Positions 54,333-63,162 are shown, counted from the stretch's first letter. The stretch is 64,000 nt of DNA from Rhodococcus ruber (GCF_027270735.1 NZ_JAPWIJ010000002.1:669945-733944); one strand, 5' to 3'. Translations and numbers: made by a program. The notes: a model not told the origin generated them from the letters alone.

Positions 54333-55127
54333 ATGAACATCGATCTCGACGGCCGAACCGCATTGATCTCCGGCTCCAGCCAGGGCATCGGACTGGCGAT
54401 TGCCACCGAATTGGCCCGTGCCGGTGCGCGCGTCGTTCTCAACGGTCGTAGCGCATCCGCGCTCGATTCGGCCGAGGAACAACTGCTCACCGAGGTACCC
54501 GGCGCACGAGTGATTGTCGTGGCAGCTGATCTCGCGACGGCCGAAGGGGTCGAGACGCTGCTTGCCACGGTCCCGGTGGTCGACATTCTGGTGAACAACC
54601 TCGGAATCTTCGGAGCCAAGCCGGCCCTCGATATCGACGACGACGAGTGGCGTCGCTACTTCGAGGTGAACGTGCTGTCGGCCATCAGACTCATCAGGAC
54701 GTATTTGCCGGCGATGACCGAAGCCGGTTGGGGCCGAATCCAGAACATCTGCAGCGATTCCGCGGTGGTGATTCCCGAGGAAATGATCCACTACGGAATG
54801 ACGAAAACCGCGCTGCTGGCGGTGACCCGCGGATTCGCGAAAGCTGCTGCAGGAACTGGCGTTACGGTTAACTCCGTGATCGTCGGGCCCACTCACACCG
54901 AGGGCGTCGAGAAGTTCGTCGCAGAACTCGTCGGCGACGAACTGCCGTGGGACGAGGCTCAGGCGACATTCATGAAGGAACACCGTCCGCAATCGCTCAT
55001 CGGACGGTTGATCGAGCCGAAGGAAATCGGCAACATGATCGTGTACCTGAGCTCGGAACAGGCCTCCGCGACCACCGGTGGCGCATTACGCGTCGACGGC
55101 GGCTACGTCGACTCGATACTGCCATGA
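54333..55127 (+). CDS. SDR family oxidoreductase
   Basis: A 264-residue classical short-chain dehydrogenase. It has the cofactor motif ISGSSQGIGLAIA, the NNLG motif in place of NNAG (VDILVNNLGIF), the Ser in QNICSDSAVVIP and the Tyr-Lys pair in HYGMTKTALLAV. Arg at the end of strand 2 (VVLNGRSASALD) suits NADP(H). The C-terminus GGALRVDGGYVDSIL is conventional. TTGGAGG precedes the ATG at 54333. Substrate unknown. It lies in a two-gene block bracketed by GAATGG-family palindromes. Confidence 0.88.
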   Translation: MNIDLDGRTALISGSSQGIGLAIATELARAGARVVLNGRSASALDSAEEQLLTEVPGARVIVVAADLATAEGVETLLATVPVVDILVNNLGIFGAKPALDIDDDEWRRYFEVNVLSAIRLIRTYLPAMTEAGWGRIQNICSDSAVVIPEEMIHYGMTKTALLAVTRGFAKAAAGTGVTVNSVIVGPTHTEGVEKFVAELVGDELPWDEAQATFMKEHRPQSLIGRLIEPKEIGNMIVYLSSEQASATTGGALRVDGGYVDSILP

Positions 55128-55188
55128 GTTCCGGCCCCGTTCGCGTGCCCTTCTCTGCGGCACCGTAAGGCCGGTCCGGTCGGTCACA

Positions 55189-55214
55189 GTTTGTGGCCGA
55201 CCGGTTCGGGGCAT
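55189..55214 (+). promoter_or_regulatory. Putative SigB/SigF-type stress promoter
   Basis: GTTT, 16 bases, then GGGCAT match the actinobacterial general-stress sigma pattern (GTTT-N14-17-GGGTAT) with one difference in the -10 box. It ends 67 bp upstream of an SDR gene related to stress-induced bacterial SDRs. By-eye match only. Confidence 0.45.
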
Positions 55215-55281
55215 GCGTGAAGCACACAGGATCAAGCAAAGGTTCTTCACGCATTTCACCGCATTCGGAGAAGATTCGACA

Positions 55282-56175
55282 GTGAGCGATCAGTACACCT
55301 TCACCAACCCCGTCACGCAGTACCGTCAGGACGGCTTCCCTGAGCAGCATCAGGATCCGCCCGGTCTGGCAGCAGACCTCGAGCCCCTCGCCGACCACGG
55401 TGAGGACAGCTATCGCGGGTCCGGTCGTCTGACCGGCCGCAAAGCGCTCGTCACCGGTGCCGACTCCGGAATCGGTCGAGCAGCAGCGATTGCCATCGCC
55501 CGCGAGGGTGCCGACGTGGTGCTCAACTACCTGCCGTCGGAGGAGAAGGACGCACAGGAGGTTGCGCAATTGGTCCGCGACGCCGGACGCACCGCAGTCT
55601 TGGCTCCGGCCGATATCACCGACGAGCAGGCCGCACGCGGAATCGTTCGGACCGCCGTCGACGAGCTCGGTGGGCTCGACCTGCTGATCAACGTGGCAGG
55701 TAAACAGCAGTTCGTCGAGGATCTGGCGGATCTGACCTCGGAGCAGTTCGACCAGACGTTCAAGACCAACGTCTACGCATTGTTCTGGATCATCCAGGAA
55801 GCCGTGCCGCACATGCTCGCCGGGTCCACCATCGTCAACACCAGTTCGATACAGGCGTACACACCCTCACCCGGTCTGGTGGATTACGCAACCACGAAGA
55901 TGGCCATCAACACCATCAGCAAGGCCCTTGCGCAGCAGTTGGCGCCCAAGGGGATTCGCGTCAATGTTGTTGCGCCGGGCCCGTTCTGGACACCACTGCA
56001 GGCTGCCGGCGGTCAGCCGACGTCGGCGTTGCCGGAATTCGGCAAGGAAACTCCGCTCGGACGTGCGGGGCAACCCGCCGAAATCGCCGGTGCCTACGTC
56101 TACCTGTCGTCGGCCGAGTCGGGTTACGTCTCCGGCGAGACATTGAACGTCAACGGCGGCATGCCGACGCCGTAG
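55282..56175 (+). CDS. SDR family oxidoreductase, general-stress type
   Basis: A 297-residue short-chain dehydrogenase with a 45-residue N-terminal extension typical of the YghA/YhdF/GSP39 group: VTQYRQDGFPEQHQDPPG then DLEPLADHGEDSYRGSGRL. The core has LVTGADSGIGRAAAIAIARE, then LNYLPSEEKDAQEV, INVAGKQQF, NTSSIQAYTPSPGLVDYATT with catalytic Ser and Tyr, TKMAI and VNGGMPTP. Relatives belong to general-stress regulons in Bacillus and enterobacteria. The GTG at 55282 follows GGAGAAG by nine bases; the frame is open further upstream, but that part overlaps the preceding gene. A SigB/SigF-like promoter lies upstream. Confidence 0.9.
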   Translation: MSDQYTFTNPVTQYRQDGFPEQHQDPPGLAADLEPLADHGEDSYRGSGRLTGRKALVTGADSGIGRAAAIAIAREGADVVLNYLPSEEKDAQEVAQLVRDAGRTAVLAPADITDEQAARGIVRTAVDELGGLDLLINVAGKQQFVEDLADLTSEQFDQTFKTNVYALFWIIQEAVPHMLAGSTIVNTSSIQAYTPSPGLVDYATTKMAINTISKALAQQLAPKGIRVNVVAPGPFWTPLQAAGGQPTSALPEFGKETPLGRAGQPAEIAGAYVYLSSAESGYVSGETLNVNGGMPTP

Positions 56176-56188
56176 TCGACATCCGTTC

Positions 56189-56242
56189 TGCGTGAATGGA
56201 CCATTCGCACCCGTCTGGGCTCATGAATGGTCCATTCACGCA
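56189..56242. repeat. Long palindromic repeat (GAATGG family), copy 2
   Basis: TGCGTGAATGGACCATTC (56189-56206) and GAATGGTCCATTCACGCA (56225-56242) are perfect 18-bp inverted arms with an 18-base loop. The reverse complement resembles copy 1 at 54237-54280, so the two copies are in opposite orientation. This one lies between convergent stop codons (56175 and 56253). Confidence 0.8.
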
Positions 56243-56252
56243 TCTGGAGAGA

Positions 56253-57011
56253 TCAGTCCTTCGGACCACCGGCGGCGTAGACGACCTGGCCCGAGATGAA
56301 GCCGGCGCCCTCGCTGACGAAGAACGAAGCCAAGTGCGCGATGTCGTCGGGGTGTCCGACGCGATTGACCGGAATCTGCGACGCTGCAGCAGCTTTGAAG
56401 TCCTCGAACGGCATTCCGACGCGTTCTGCCGTCGCCGCTGTCATTTCGGTCTCGATGAATCCGGGAGCAATAGCGTTGGCCGTGACGCCGAACTTGCCGA
56501 GTTCGATAGCGAGGGTCTTGGTGAATCCCTGCATACCGGCCTTGGCGGCGGAGTAGTTGGCCTGGCCACGGTTACCGAGCGCGGACGTGCTCGAAAGGTT
56601 GACGATGCGGCCCCACTTGGCGTCGATCATGTGCTTCTGCACCGCGCGAGTCATCAGGAACGATCCACGTAGATGCACACCGAGAACGGAATCCCAATCC
56701 TGCACCGTCATCTTGAACAGCAGATTGTCGCGAGTGATACCGGCATTGTTGATCAGCACGGTCGGCGCACCGAACTCACTCGCGATGCGATCGACTGCGG
56801 TCTGGACCGATTCCTCGTCGGCGACGTTGGCCCCGATGGCCACTGCCTGGCCACCTGCGGCCTGGATCGCACCGACGGTGTCACTGCACGCGCCCTCGTC
56901 GAGGTCCACCACGGCAACTCCGAAACCGTCCTTGGCCAGCCGCTTCGCCACCGCAGCGCCGATTCCACGTGCACTGCCGGTGACGATGGCCGTCTTGATC
57001 TGATCGCTCAC
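56253..57011 (-). CDS. 3-oxoacyl-ACP reductase-like SDR (FabG family)
   Basis: A 252-residue FabG-type reductase: AIVTGSARGIGAAVAKRLAK, Asp at the end of strand 2 (VAVVDLDEG), VLINNAGITRDNLLFKMT, the Ser in IVNLSSTSALGNRGQANYSA and the Tyr-Lys pair YSAAKAGMQGF, then NAIAPGFIETEMT. The ITRDNLLFKM segment is the FabG hallmark. The Asp in strand 2 suggests NAD rather than NADPH, unlike the main FabG. The GTG start at 57011 has GGAGAT upstream. It is the last gene of a minus-strand block with two acyltransferases and a DrrAB-type exporter. Confidence 0.9.
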   Translation of the reverse strand: MSDQIKTAIVTGSARGIGAAVAKRLAKDGFGVAVVDLDEGACSDTVGAIQAAGGQAVAIGANVADEESVQTAVDRIASEFGAPTVLINNAGITRDNLLFKMTVQDWDSVLGVHLRGSFLMTRAVQKHMIDAKWGRIVNLSSTSALGNRGQANYSAAKAGMQGFTKTLAIELGKFGVTANAIAPGFIETEMTAATAERVGMPFEDFKAAAASQIPVNRVGHPDDIAHLASFFVSEGAGFISGQVVYAAGGPKD

Positions 57012-57079
57012 GAATATCTCCTAGGAACACGCCGAATCGAATTACCTGTCATCTGTTTCTACCAACCTCGGTGTCGCAG

Positions 57080-57814
57080 TCAGTACGCAGCCACCGCCCC
57101 GTCGAGTGCCTTCTGCATTCCCTCTGCCACCACTCGGGTGATGTCGATCGGCTTCTCGGGCAGTTCGGTGATGGGCGTATCGATGTACACGCTCGCCTGT
57201 TTGACCTTCGTCGTTGGGCCGTAGCTCAACCCGATACAGACCAGCACCGGCTCGACGCCGAGCTTGCGGGCGCGCATCGCGATGTGGCCGATGCCACTGC
57301 CGACGTGCTGCACCGTCGTCGGATCCTCCAGGTTGCAGGTGCCCTCGGGGAACACTGCGAGGTCGTCGCCCCGCTTCATGCGCTCGGCACTGACATCCAT
57401 CATGCGGTTACCCGCAGCGCTGACGGCGCGCATTCCATGATTCTTGCCACGGAAGACCGGGATGCCGCCCATCATGTCGATTCGCCTGCGCTGCTTGGGT
57501 TCCTGGAACAACTCGTCCTTGGCCAATACCCTCGTACGACCGATCACCGGACGCAGCGGCGACGCCCAGGCCGCCGCTGCGAGGGTGTAAGGATCGTTCT
57601 CGGTCAGATGATTGACCGCGATGAGCAGACGAGTGTTGTCGTACACCAGACGACGCAATTCCTCACGAGCACCGTCGGGATACGACACCCGCGGGCGGAA
57701 GCGCCTGGCCAAGGTGGCGTACGCCAGCCTCGCAACCTGACGATTCTGCTGGTGACGCAGGTAGAAGTCGTACACGGTCACATCGTTTTCGAGAATTACC
57801 GCAGGCCGATCCAT
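57080..57814 (-). CDS. 1-acylglycerol-3-phosphate acyltransferase-like protein (PlsC family)
   Basis: A 244-residue membrane-associated acyltransferase. The catalytic box H-x4-D is intact (NHLTEND, His69 and Asp74), and the substrate motif FPEGT (155-159) follows. GGIPVFRGKNHGMRAVSAAG between them is the second conserved block. It would acylate a lysophospholipid or another glycolipid acceptor; there is no strong membrane helix. It lies 15 bp downstream of the DrrB-type permease. Confidence 0.88.
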   Translation of the reverse strand: MDRPAVILENDVTVYDFYLRHQQNRQVARLAYATLARRFRPRVSYPDGAREELRRLVYDNTRLLIAVNHLTENDPYTLAAAAWASPLRPVIGRTRVLAKDELFQEPKQRRRIDMMGGIPVFRGKNHGMRAVSAAGNRMMDVSAERMKRGDDLAVFPEGTCNLEDPTTVQHVGSGIGHIAMRARKLGVEPVLVCIGLSYGPTTKVKQASVYIDTPITELPEKPIDITRVVAEGMQKALDGAVAAY

Positions 57815-57829
57815 GACGCGAGCTTAGCC

Positions 57830-58585
57830 TCACACCCGCGAAGAACCCATAGCCCGGATCCCGACGGCAAGTCCGACTGCCGCGGTGGCTGCGGCAGCAA
57901 CGACACCTGCCGTCACCGTCGAACTGGTGAACTCGCCCGCGAACAGTGCACGTTCTGCGTCGACCAGATACCCGAGAGGGTTGATGTTCACCAAGAACTG
58001 CATCCATCCCGGGGCCGCGGTCAACGGAAGCATGGTGCCCGAGAGGATGAGCAGGGGGAACATCAATGTCTGCTGGATAGACCAGAACACCCAATCCTGT
58101 CCGCGCACAGCCAAAGCCAGCGTGTAGGACAACGCGCCGAGCCCGACACCGAACACACCGAGCAGCGCGATTCCCACGACCGCGCCGACGGGATTCACCG
58201 ACAACCCCAGCGGCAATGCCACCAGGACGATCAGCACGGCTTGAGCGGCCAGCGGCACCATTTCCTTGAACGCGCGACCGACGAGCAGAGACGACCTCGG
58301 GAGCGGCGTCACCAACATCCGTTCGTGTGAACCCTGCTGCAATTCGGCCAGCAGGTTCGAGCCAGTCATCGACGTTCCGAAGATGGTGATCATTGCGAGC
58401 ACCCCTGGAACGAACCAGTCCCACACGCTGCCGCTGCCGAGACCCGGGACCTCGGTGAGAAGCGGGCCGAACAGCGCCAGCAGGATCAAGGGCTGCACGA
58501 GACTGAAGATGACGGTGAAGGGATCCCGCACCATCGGCCGCAGTTCGCGGCCCATCACCAGGGCGCTTCCCGAGAGTACGTTCAT
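57830..58585 (-). CDS. ABC-2 exporter permease (DrrB type)
   Basis: A 251-residue ABC-2 membrane subunit with six helices. It has RDPFTVIFSLVQPLILLALF, LLAELQQGSHERMLVTPLPR and LMFPLLILSGTMLPLTAAPG, the usual DrrB/DasK-type landmarks. With the ATPase at 58582-59577 it forms a drug or lipid exporter. The ATG overlaps the ATPase stop by four bases. Confidence 0.92.
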   Translation of the reverse strand: MNVLSGSALVMGRELRPMVRDPFTVIFSLVQPLILLALFGPLLTEVPGLGSGSVWDWFVPGVLAMITIFGTSMTGSNLLAELQQGSHERMLVTPLPRSSLLVGRAFKEMVPLAAQAVLIVLVALPLGLSVNPVGAVVGIALLGVFGVGLGALSYTLALAVRGQDWVFWSIQQTLMFPLLILSGTMLPLTAAPGWMQFLVNINPLGYLVDAERALFAGEFTSSTVTAGVVAAAATAAVGLAVGIRAMGSSRV

Positions 58586-59577
58586 CGGAGTTCTCCTGCC
58601 ACGCCTGCGGTTTCGCGTGAAGAGTTGCCTGCTGCGGCGCTCTCACGAAGACTGCGCCCGGTGAGACCGAGGAACACATCGTCGAGGGTAGGACGCGTCA
58701 TGTCCGCCGTGTGCACCGTGATTCCATGAGACTCGCTGAGCCGTAGTAGATCCGGAAGAACCACCTCGGCCCGCTCGACCCGAATGTTCAACCGCGAACC
58801 CGCAACCGTCACGTCTCTGACTCCGGCAACACCTCCGAGGAGCGCACCCAGCGCCGACGCGTCGGACACGGTGAGGACGATCAGGTCACCGGCCAGTTCC
58901 GATTTGAGGGCCGTGGCTGTGTCGTCGGCGATGACGGTGCCGCGATCGACAACGATCACCCGCTCGGCCATCGAATCGGCCTCGTCGAGGTAGTGCGTGG
59001 TGAGCACGATGGTGGTGCCCATCTCCCGTCTGAGCCGCAGAATGTGATCCCACAGATTCGCTCGGCTCTGCGGGTCCATACCGGTGGTCGGTTCGTCGAG
59101 GAACAGCAACGGTGGACGGTGCACCAACCCCAAGGCGATGTCGAGTCGGCGTCGCTGCCCACCGGACAGCGTGGACACGGTGCGAGCCGCGAGCTCGCCG
59201 AGTTCGAGCGCCTCGATCAATTCGTCTGCGCGAGTGCGTGATCGTCGACGCGTCATGCCGTAGCACAACCCCTGCACAACCAGTTCGTCTCGGACGCGCT
59301 GATTGTGGCCTGCACCGTTGCCCTGGCCGACATAGCCGAGACAACGTCGAACACGGTCCCGATCCTTCGCCACATCGAATCCGGCGATCCGCGCCGAGCC
59401 CGACGTCGGTGCCAGCAACGTCGTCAACATGCGCAGAGTGGTCGATTTACCAGCCCCGTTCGGGCCGAGCAGAGCCACCAGCTCTCCCTCACCGATCGTC
59501 AGATCGATGCCGCGCACCGCCTCCACGGTCTTCTTGCCCTGCCGAAAAGTCTTGGTCAGTCCTGATGTTTCGATCAT
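58582..59577 (-). CDS. ABC exporter ATPase (DrrA type)
   Basis: A 331-residue ATPase with the daunorubicin-resistance (DrrA) C-terminal domain. It has Walker A GPNGAGKST (38-46), signature LSGGQRRRLDIALGLVHRP, Walker B LLFLDEPTTGMDPQSRANLW and H-loop VLTTHYLDEADSMAER. The last 90 residues include RPTLDDVFLGLTG, diagnostic of DrrA proteins. Related exporters carry anthracyclines or, in mycobacteria, phthiocerol lipids. The ATG at 59577 begins the conserved start MIETSGLTKTF. Confidence 0.93.
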   Translation of the reverse strand: MIETSGLTKTFRQGKKTVEAVRGIDLTIGEGELVALLGPNGAGKSTTLRMLTTLLAPTSGSARIAGFDVAKDRDRVRRCLGYVGQGNGAGHNQRVRDELVVQGLCYGMTRRRSRTRADELIEALELGELAARTVSTLSGGQRRRLDIALGLVHRPPLLFLDEPTTGMDPQSRANLWDHILRLRREMGTTIVLTTHYLDEADSMAERVIVVDRGTVIADDTATALKSELAGDLIVLTVSDASALGALLGGVAGVRDVTVAGSRLNIRVERAEVVLPDLLRLSESHGITVHTADMTRPTLDDVFLGLTGRSLRESAAAGNSSRETAGVAGELR

Positions 59578-59673
59578 CTGTGACGCCCCTCGTCGCACTG
59601 AGTGAATGAGTACGAGAAAGACGTTAGGAACGAACGCGGTCAGCTTCGGTCCGCGTTGCCACGACAGCCGAAA

Positions 59674-60651
59674 TCAACCGAAGACGGGGAACTTCCGCTT
59701 GCGGGCCAGGGCATCCATCCCGGATTGGATGCTCGAGCGCACCTCCTCGTACTTCGCGTCGACGTAGGCCTCGTCGTCGCACCGTGCCGGATCGTGGTCG
59801 AGTTCGACCGGCGGCATGAATCGGGTTCGAATCTTCGCGGGCAACGGAATTTGCGGAAGCGCCGCGGGGGCAATGATCCACGGCAGCGAGATCGCGATCG
59901 GAAAGACCTTCAACCGCGCAATCTTGTCCAGCTTCAACGCTTTCGACAGCTTGTCGCCGCGAATGAGTACCGGCATGGCGTCGGCGCCGCCCACTGTTGC
60001 CACCGGCACGATCGGTACGCCCATTCGAATGGCGAGCTTGATGAAACCGGTCCGCCCACCGAGCGTCGCCTCGTCTCGCTTGCTCCAGGGCCGCAGAGAA
60101 TCGACCTCACCACCCGGCCACACGATGACGTCTCGACCCTCGGCCAATGCGGTCGACATCGAGTCCGGCGCAGCAGGAAGCACACCCATGGATCGAAAGA
60201 CCTTGCCGATCAACGGGAACGCCATCAGGGCATCGTGCGCGGTTCCGTGCAGAATGCGCTTCTCGCCGAAGTGTCGCCACCACTGTGCGCCGACGGTCCA
60301 CGCATCCCACACGAACGGCGCACCCGAATGCACCCCGACGACGAGAACCGGTGACTCGGGGATGGTCTCCCAGCCGTCGATCTCCATCCGGAAATAGCGA
60401 TCCATCACGCCGTTCCACAGCTTTTGCTGACGGTCCATCGCCACGGTGTTCTGATCGTCGAGGTCCCAGTCGCCCGCACGTTCGGCGACCACCGCTCCGA
60501 GACCACCGGACGCCTTCTCGCGACGCTCCTTCATCTTCAGCCGGGCCGCCGCTGCGTAGCGCTGTGCTTGCTCGCGTAATTGCCCCTTCGCCTGGTCCCC
60601 CGTCGAACCTCCAGTGCCGTCCCCACCCATTACGTGATCCCCATCACTCAT
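59674..60651 (-). CDS. Lysophospholipid acyltransferase family protein
   Basis: A 325-residue acyltransferase with an N-terminal charged, coiled-coil-like stretch (AKGQLREQAQRYAAAARLKM). The catalytic region is VVGVHSGAPFVWDAW, where His and Asp are eight residues apart instead of the five of H-x4-D; the HSG-x5-D form occurs in a mycobacterial-type subfamily. The later motif is IVWPGGEVDSLRPWSK in place of FPEGT. It may acylate glycerolipids or trehalose-type lipids. The ATG at 60651 is preferred over a frame to 60690. It lies 96 bp upstream of the DrrA-type gene in the same direction. Confidence 0.85.
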   Translation of the reverse strand: MSDGDHVMGGDGTGGSTGDQAKGQLREQAQRYAAAARLKMKERREKASGGLGAVVAERAGDWDLDDQNTVAMDRQQKLWNGVMDRYFRMEIDGWETIPESPVLVVGVHSGAPFVWDAWTVGAQWWRHFGEKRILHGTAHDALMAFPLIGKVFRSMGVLPAAPDSMSTALAEGRDVIVWPGGEVDSLRPWSKRDEATLGGRTGFIKLAIRMGVPIVPVATVGGADAMPVLIRGDKLSKALKLDKIARLKVFPIAISLPWIIAPAALPQIPLPAKIRTRFMPPVELDHDPARCDDEAYVDAKYEEVRSSIQSGMDALARKRKFPVFG

Positions 60652-60767
60652 ACCCGCACGGTACTCCACCCGCCCACCGCCGACCGACAACCAGCGCTCG
60701 TTACCCCACGCGACGTCCTACCTGTCCGTTATGGTCGAAATTCGAGCCGAACGAACGAGGTACACCG

Positions 60768-62171
60768 ATGGATCCGATCGAACCGGCCTACGGCACGACG
60801 GCACTGCTGCTGATCGCCGCCGCAGCCGTGGCAATCCTGCTCTTCCTCATCATGAAGGTGAAACTGCACGCCTTCGTCTCCCTGGTCCTGGTCAGTGCGG
60901 TCACCGCCGTCGCCGCGGGAATCCCACTTGCAGACGTCCCCGATGCGTTGCTCTCCGGTTTCAGTTCCACCCTCGGTTCGGTCGCACTACTGGTGGCACT
61001 GGGCGTGATGGTCGGGCGTCTGCTCGAAATCACCGGTGGCGCACAAGTATTGGCCGACACTCTGATCAACCGATTCGGAGCCAAACGGGCACCACTCGCA
61101 CTCGGTGTCGCCGCGCTCATCTTCGGCTTCCCCATCTTCTTCGACGCCGGCCTCGTCGTCTTTCTGCCGATCATCTTCACCGTTGCCAAACGATTCGGCG
61201 GATCGGTTCTGCTGTACGCCCTCCCCACCGCGGGGGCCTTTGCCGCGATGCACGCCATCGTCCCGCCGCACCCCGGCCCGGTCGCTGCCACCGAACTGCT
61301 CGGCGGAGACATCGGTTCGGTACTGCTCATCGGCGTTCCCGTCGCCGTCGTCTCCTGGTTCGTCGGCTCGTACCTCGTCGGTACCCAGCTCGGCAAACGA
61401 TTCGTCACCATGCCCGCAGACCTCTTCGCAGACGGATCGCAGAACACCGAGGACCACGACAAGGAGATGGCCGCGCTCCGCGACCCGGCCCCGAAGTTCG
61501 CTGCAGTGTTGTTCATTCTCTTGACGCCACTGGTGCTCATCTCGCTCAACACCGTCGTCAACACTCTGACCACCTCGGGTGTGCTGACCGGAGACGAAAC
61601 CTGGGCGGCTGCCCTGACTCTCATCGGCCAGACGCCCATCGCGCTGCTGATCACCTTGCTGCTGGCGCTGTTCATCCTCGCCCCCGGACGCTTCCCGGTG
61701 GCCGAGGGTGCCAAGTACATGGACCAGGCCCTCGGGCCCATCTGCTCGATCATCCTGATCACCGGTGCCGGCGGCATGTTCGGTGGAGTGCTGCGAGCCA
61801 GCGGCATCGGGCAGTCCCTGACGGCCTCGTTGTCCGACCTCGGATTGCCGATTCTGCTGCAGGCCTTCCTGATCGCCACCGCGCTGCGCGTCGCGCAGGG
61901 TTCGGCCACCGTCGCTCTCACCACCACCGCCGGGTTGATCTCGGTGCAGGTCGCCGAGCTCGATCTGAGCAACTTCAAGATCGCGCTGCTGGTGTTCGCA
62001 CTCGCCGCAGGAGCCACCGTGCTCTCCCACGTCAACGATTCCGGCTTCTGGCTCGTCAGCCGCTTCTTCGGCATGGACGAGAAGACGACCCTCAAGACGT
62101 GGACCCTCATGGAAACGACACTGGGACTGGCGATCTTCGCCGTCGCATCACTGCTGTGGGTGGTGTTCTAG
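60768..62171 (+). CDS. GntP family gluconate/aldonate permease
   Basis: A 467-residue permease with 12-14 helices of the gluconate:H+ symporter family. The long first stretch (ALLLIAAAAVAILLFLIMKV), FPIFFDAGLVVFLPIIFTVA, MHAIVPPHPGPVAATELLGG, ITGAGGMFGGVLRASGIGQS and HVNDSGFWLVSRFFGM are all family landmarks. It would import gluconate or a related aldonate. No gluconate kinase is nearby. GAGG lies seven bases ahead of the ATG. It is divergent from the acyltransferase at 60651 and convergent with the SUKH gene. Confidence 0.92.
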   Translation: MDPIEPAYGTTALLLIAAAAVAILLFLIMKVKLHAFVSLVLVSAVTAVAAGIPLADVPDALLSGFSSTLGSVALLVALGVMVGRLLEITGGAQVLADTLINRFGAKRAPLALGVAALIFGFPIFFDAGLVVFLPIIFTVAKRFGGSVLLYALPTAGAFAAMHAIVPPHPGPVAATELLGGDIGSVLLIGVPVAVVSWFVGSYLVGTQLGKRFVTMPADLFADGSQNTEDHDKEMAALRDPAPKFAAVLFILLTPLVLISLNTVVNTLTTSGVLTGDETWAAALTLIGQTPIALLITLLLALFILAPGRFPVAEGAKYMDQALGPICSIILITGAGGMFGGVLRASGIGQSLTASLSDLGLPILLQAFLIATALRVAQGSATVALTTTAGLISVQVAELDLSNFKIALLVFALAAGATVLSHVNDSGFWLVSRFFGMDEKTTLKTWTLMETTLGLAIFAVASLLWVVF

Positions 62172-62179
62172 CACGGACC

Positions 62180-63142
62180 TCACTCGTCCACTTCGAGCCT
62201 GCATCCCCCTGGCGGAATTTCCAGGACGATGACCTCGTGTCCCTCTCCGGTGACGAGTGCGGTGAAGATGGTCTCCGCTCCGTCCATCGACACCCACCAG
62301 TTCATGTTCGCACCCCGCAGACGCGGCACCTGACGATAGACCGCTCGGGCGTCCTCGATCAGCGCGTGCGGATGCAGCCTCCGAGCAGCGGCGATAACGG
62401 TCCGACGCACGTGGTCGAGATCGATCAGGTCGTCGTCGTCCGACAGCTGTGATGGTCGAAAATCAATGAGTGCGAATGGTATTCGGACGATTGGAAGCGT
62501 CGCAGCGTACGCCATCGATCCCTCGGAAAGCTCTGGGTAACGCCAGTCGAGCACGCCGTCGTCGAACGTGGGTCGCAGGTCGTCGTAGATCGCCGATCCG
62601 GTCTCGGCGCTGCGATTCAACGCTGCGATGTACTCGGTCAAAGAGTCGAACCAAGGCGCACTCCCGTCGGCGGCCTCAGCCGAGAACATTCGAACGCAAC
62701 CGCGCCGCCTACCCCGGCGGGTATCTATGAAAGTGGTTGCGCCCGTTTCGTCATCGGCAATCGGAAGATAGGCGGGTAGAAACATCTCGGCAGTCTCACC
62801 TGCCTTTTGGCTACGGATCGTGGCCGGCCAGTCATCACCCAGATAGTCGACGGAGTGCGGATTTTCGAGACCGAACCTGTGTCGAGCGACAACCTCGTCC
62901 AACGACAGTAACTTCGTGTCCGGCAGCACCGAACCGACCGGGACGTAGTCCTCACCCAGGGGAACGTGCTGCCCGTCGTGCAGTCCGTAGAACTCGCGCA
63001 GTTCCTCCGTCCACGGCGTTGTCGCATGTTCGGCGGCCTCGCGCTCACTCGCAGACCGTGGCGGCCGAATCGACGCGGCGGTGATCGGCGCGCGCTCGCG
63101 GATCGTCGCCATGTACGCCGTCCATATTTCGGTGAAGTTCAC
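62180..63142 (-). CDS. SMI1/KNR4 (SUKH) domain protein
   Basis: A 320-residue soluble protein. The N-terminal 180 residues fit the SUKH/SMI1-KNR4 fold: LREFYGLHDGQHVPLGEDYV, then PVGSVLPDTKLLSLDEVVAR, the middle strand MFLPAYLPIADDETGATTFI and SLTEYIAALN at the end. The remaining 130 residues form an unrelated C-terminal part (LDWRYPELSEGSMAYAATLP onwards) that I do not recognise. SUKH proteins are often immunity factors of polymorphic toxins, but no toxin gene is near, and many are housekeeping or of unknown role. Confidence 0.7.
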   Translation of the reverse strand: MNFTEIWTAYMATIRERAPITAASIRPPRSASEREAAEHATTPWTEELREFYGLHDGQHVPLGEDYVPVGSVLPDTKLLSLDEVVARHRFGLENPHSVDYLGDDWPATIRSQKAGETAEMFLPAYLPIADDETGATTFIDTRRGRRRGCVRMFSAEAADGSAPWFDSLTEYIAALNRSAETGSAIYDDLRPTFDDGVLDWRYPELSEGSMAYAATLPIVRIPFALIDFRPSQLSDDDDLIDLDHVRRTVIAAARRLHPHALIEDARAVYRQVPRLRGANMNWWVSMDGAETIFTALVTGEGHEVIVLEIPPGGCRLEVDE

Positions 63143-63162
63143 GGCTCGAACCTAGACGAGCG

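Noticed and set aside
60788..62110. A 440-codon minus-strand frame opposite the GntP gene
   Set aside because: It is Ser/Ala/Thr/Pro-rich with no motifs; the + strand has all GntP landmarks.
62180..63142. A toxin-immunity system based on the SUKH protein
   Set aside because: No polymorphic toxin, secretion gene or repeated immunity cassette lies nearby.
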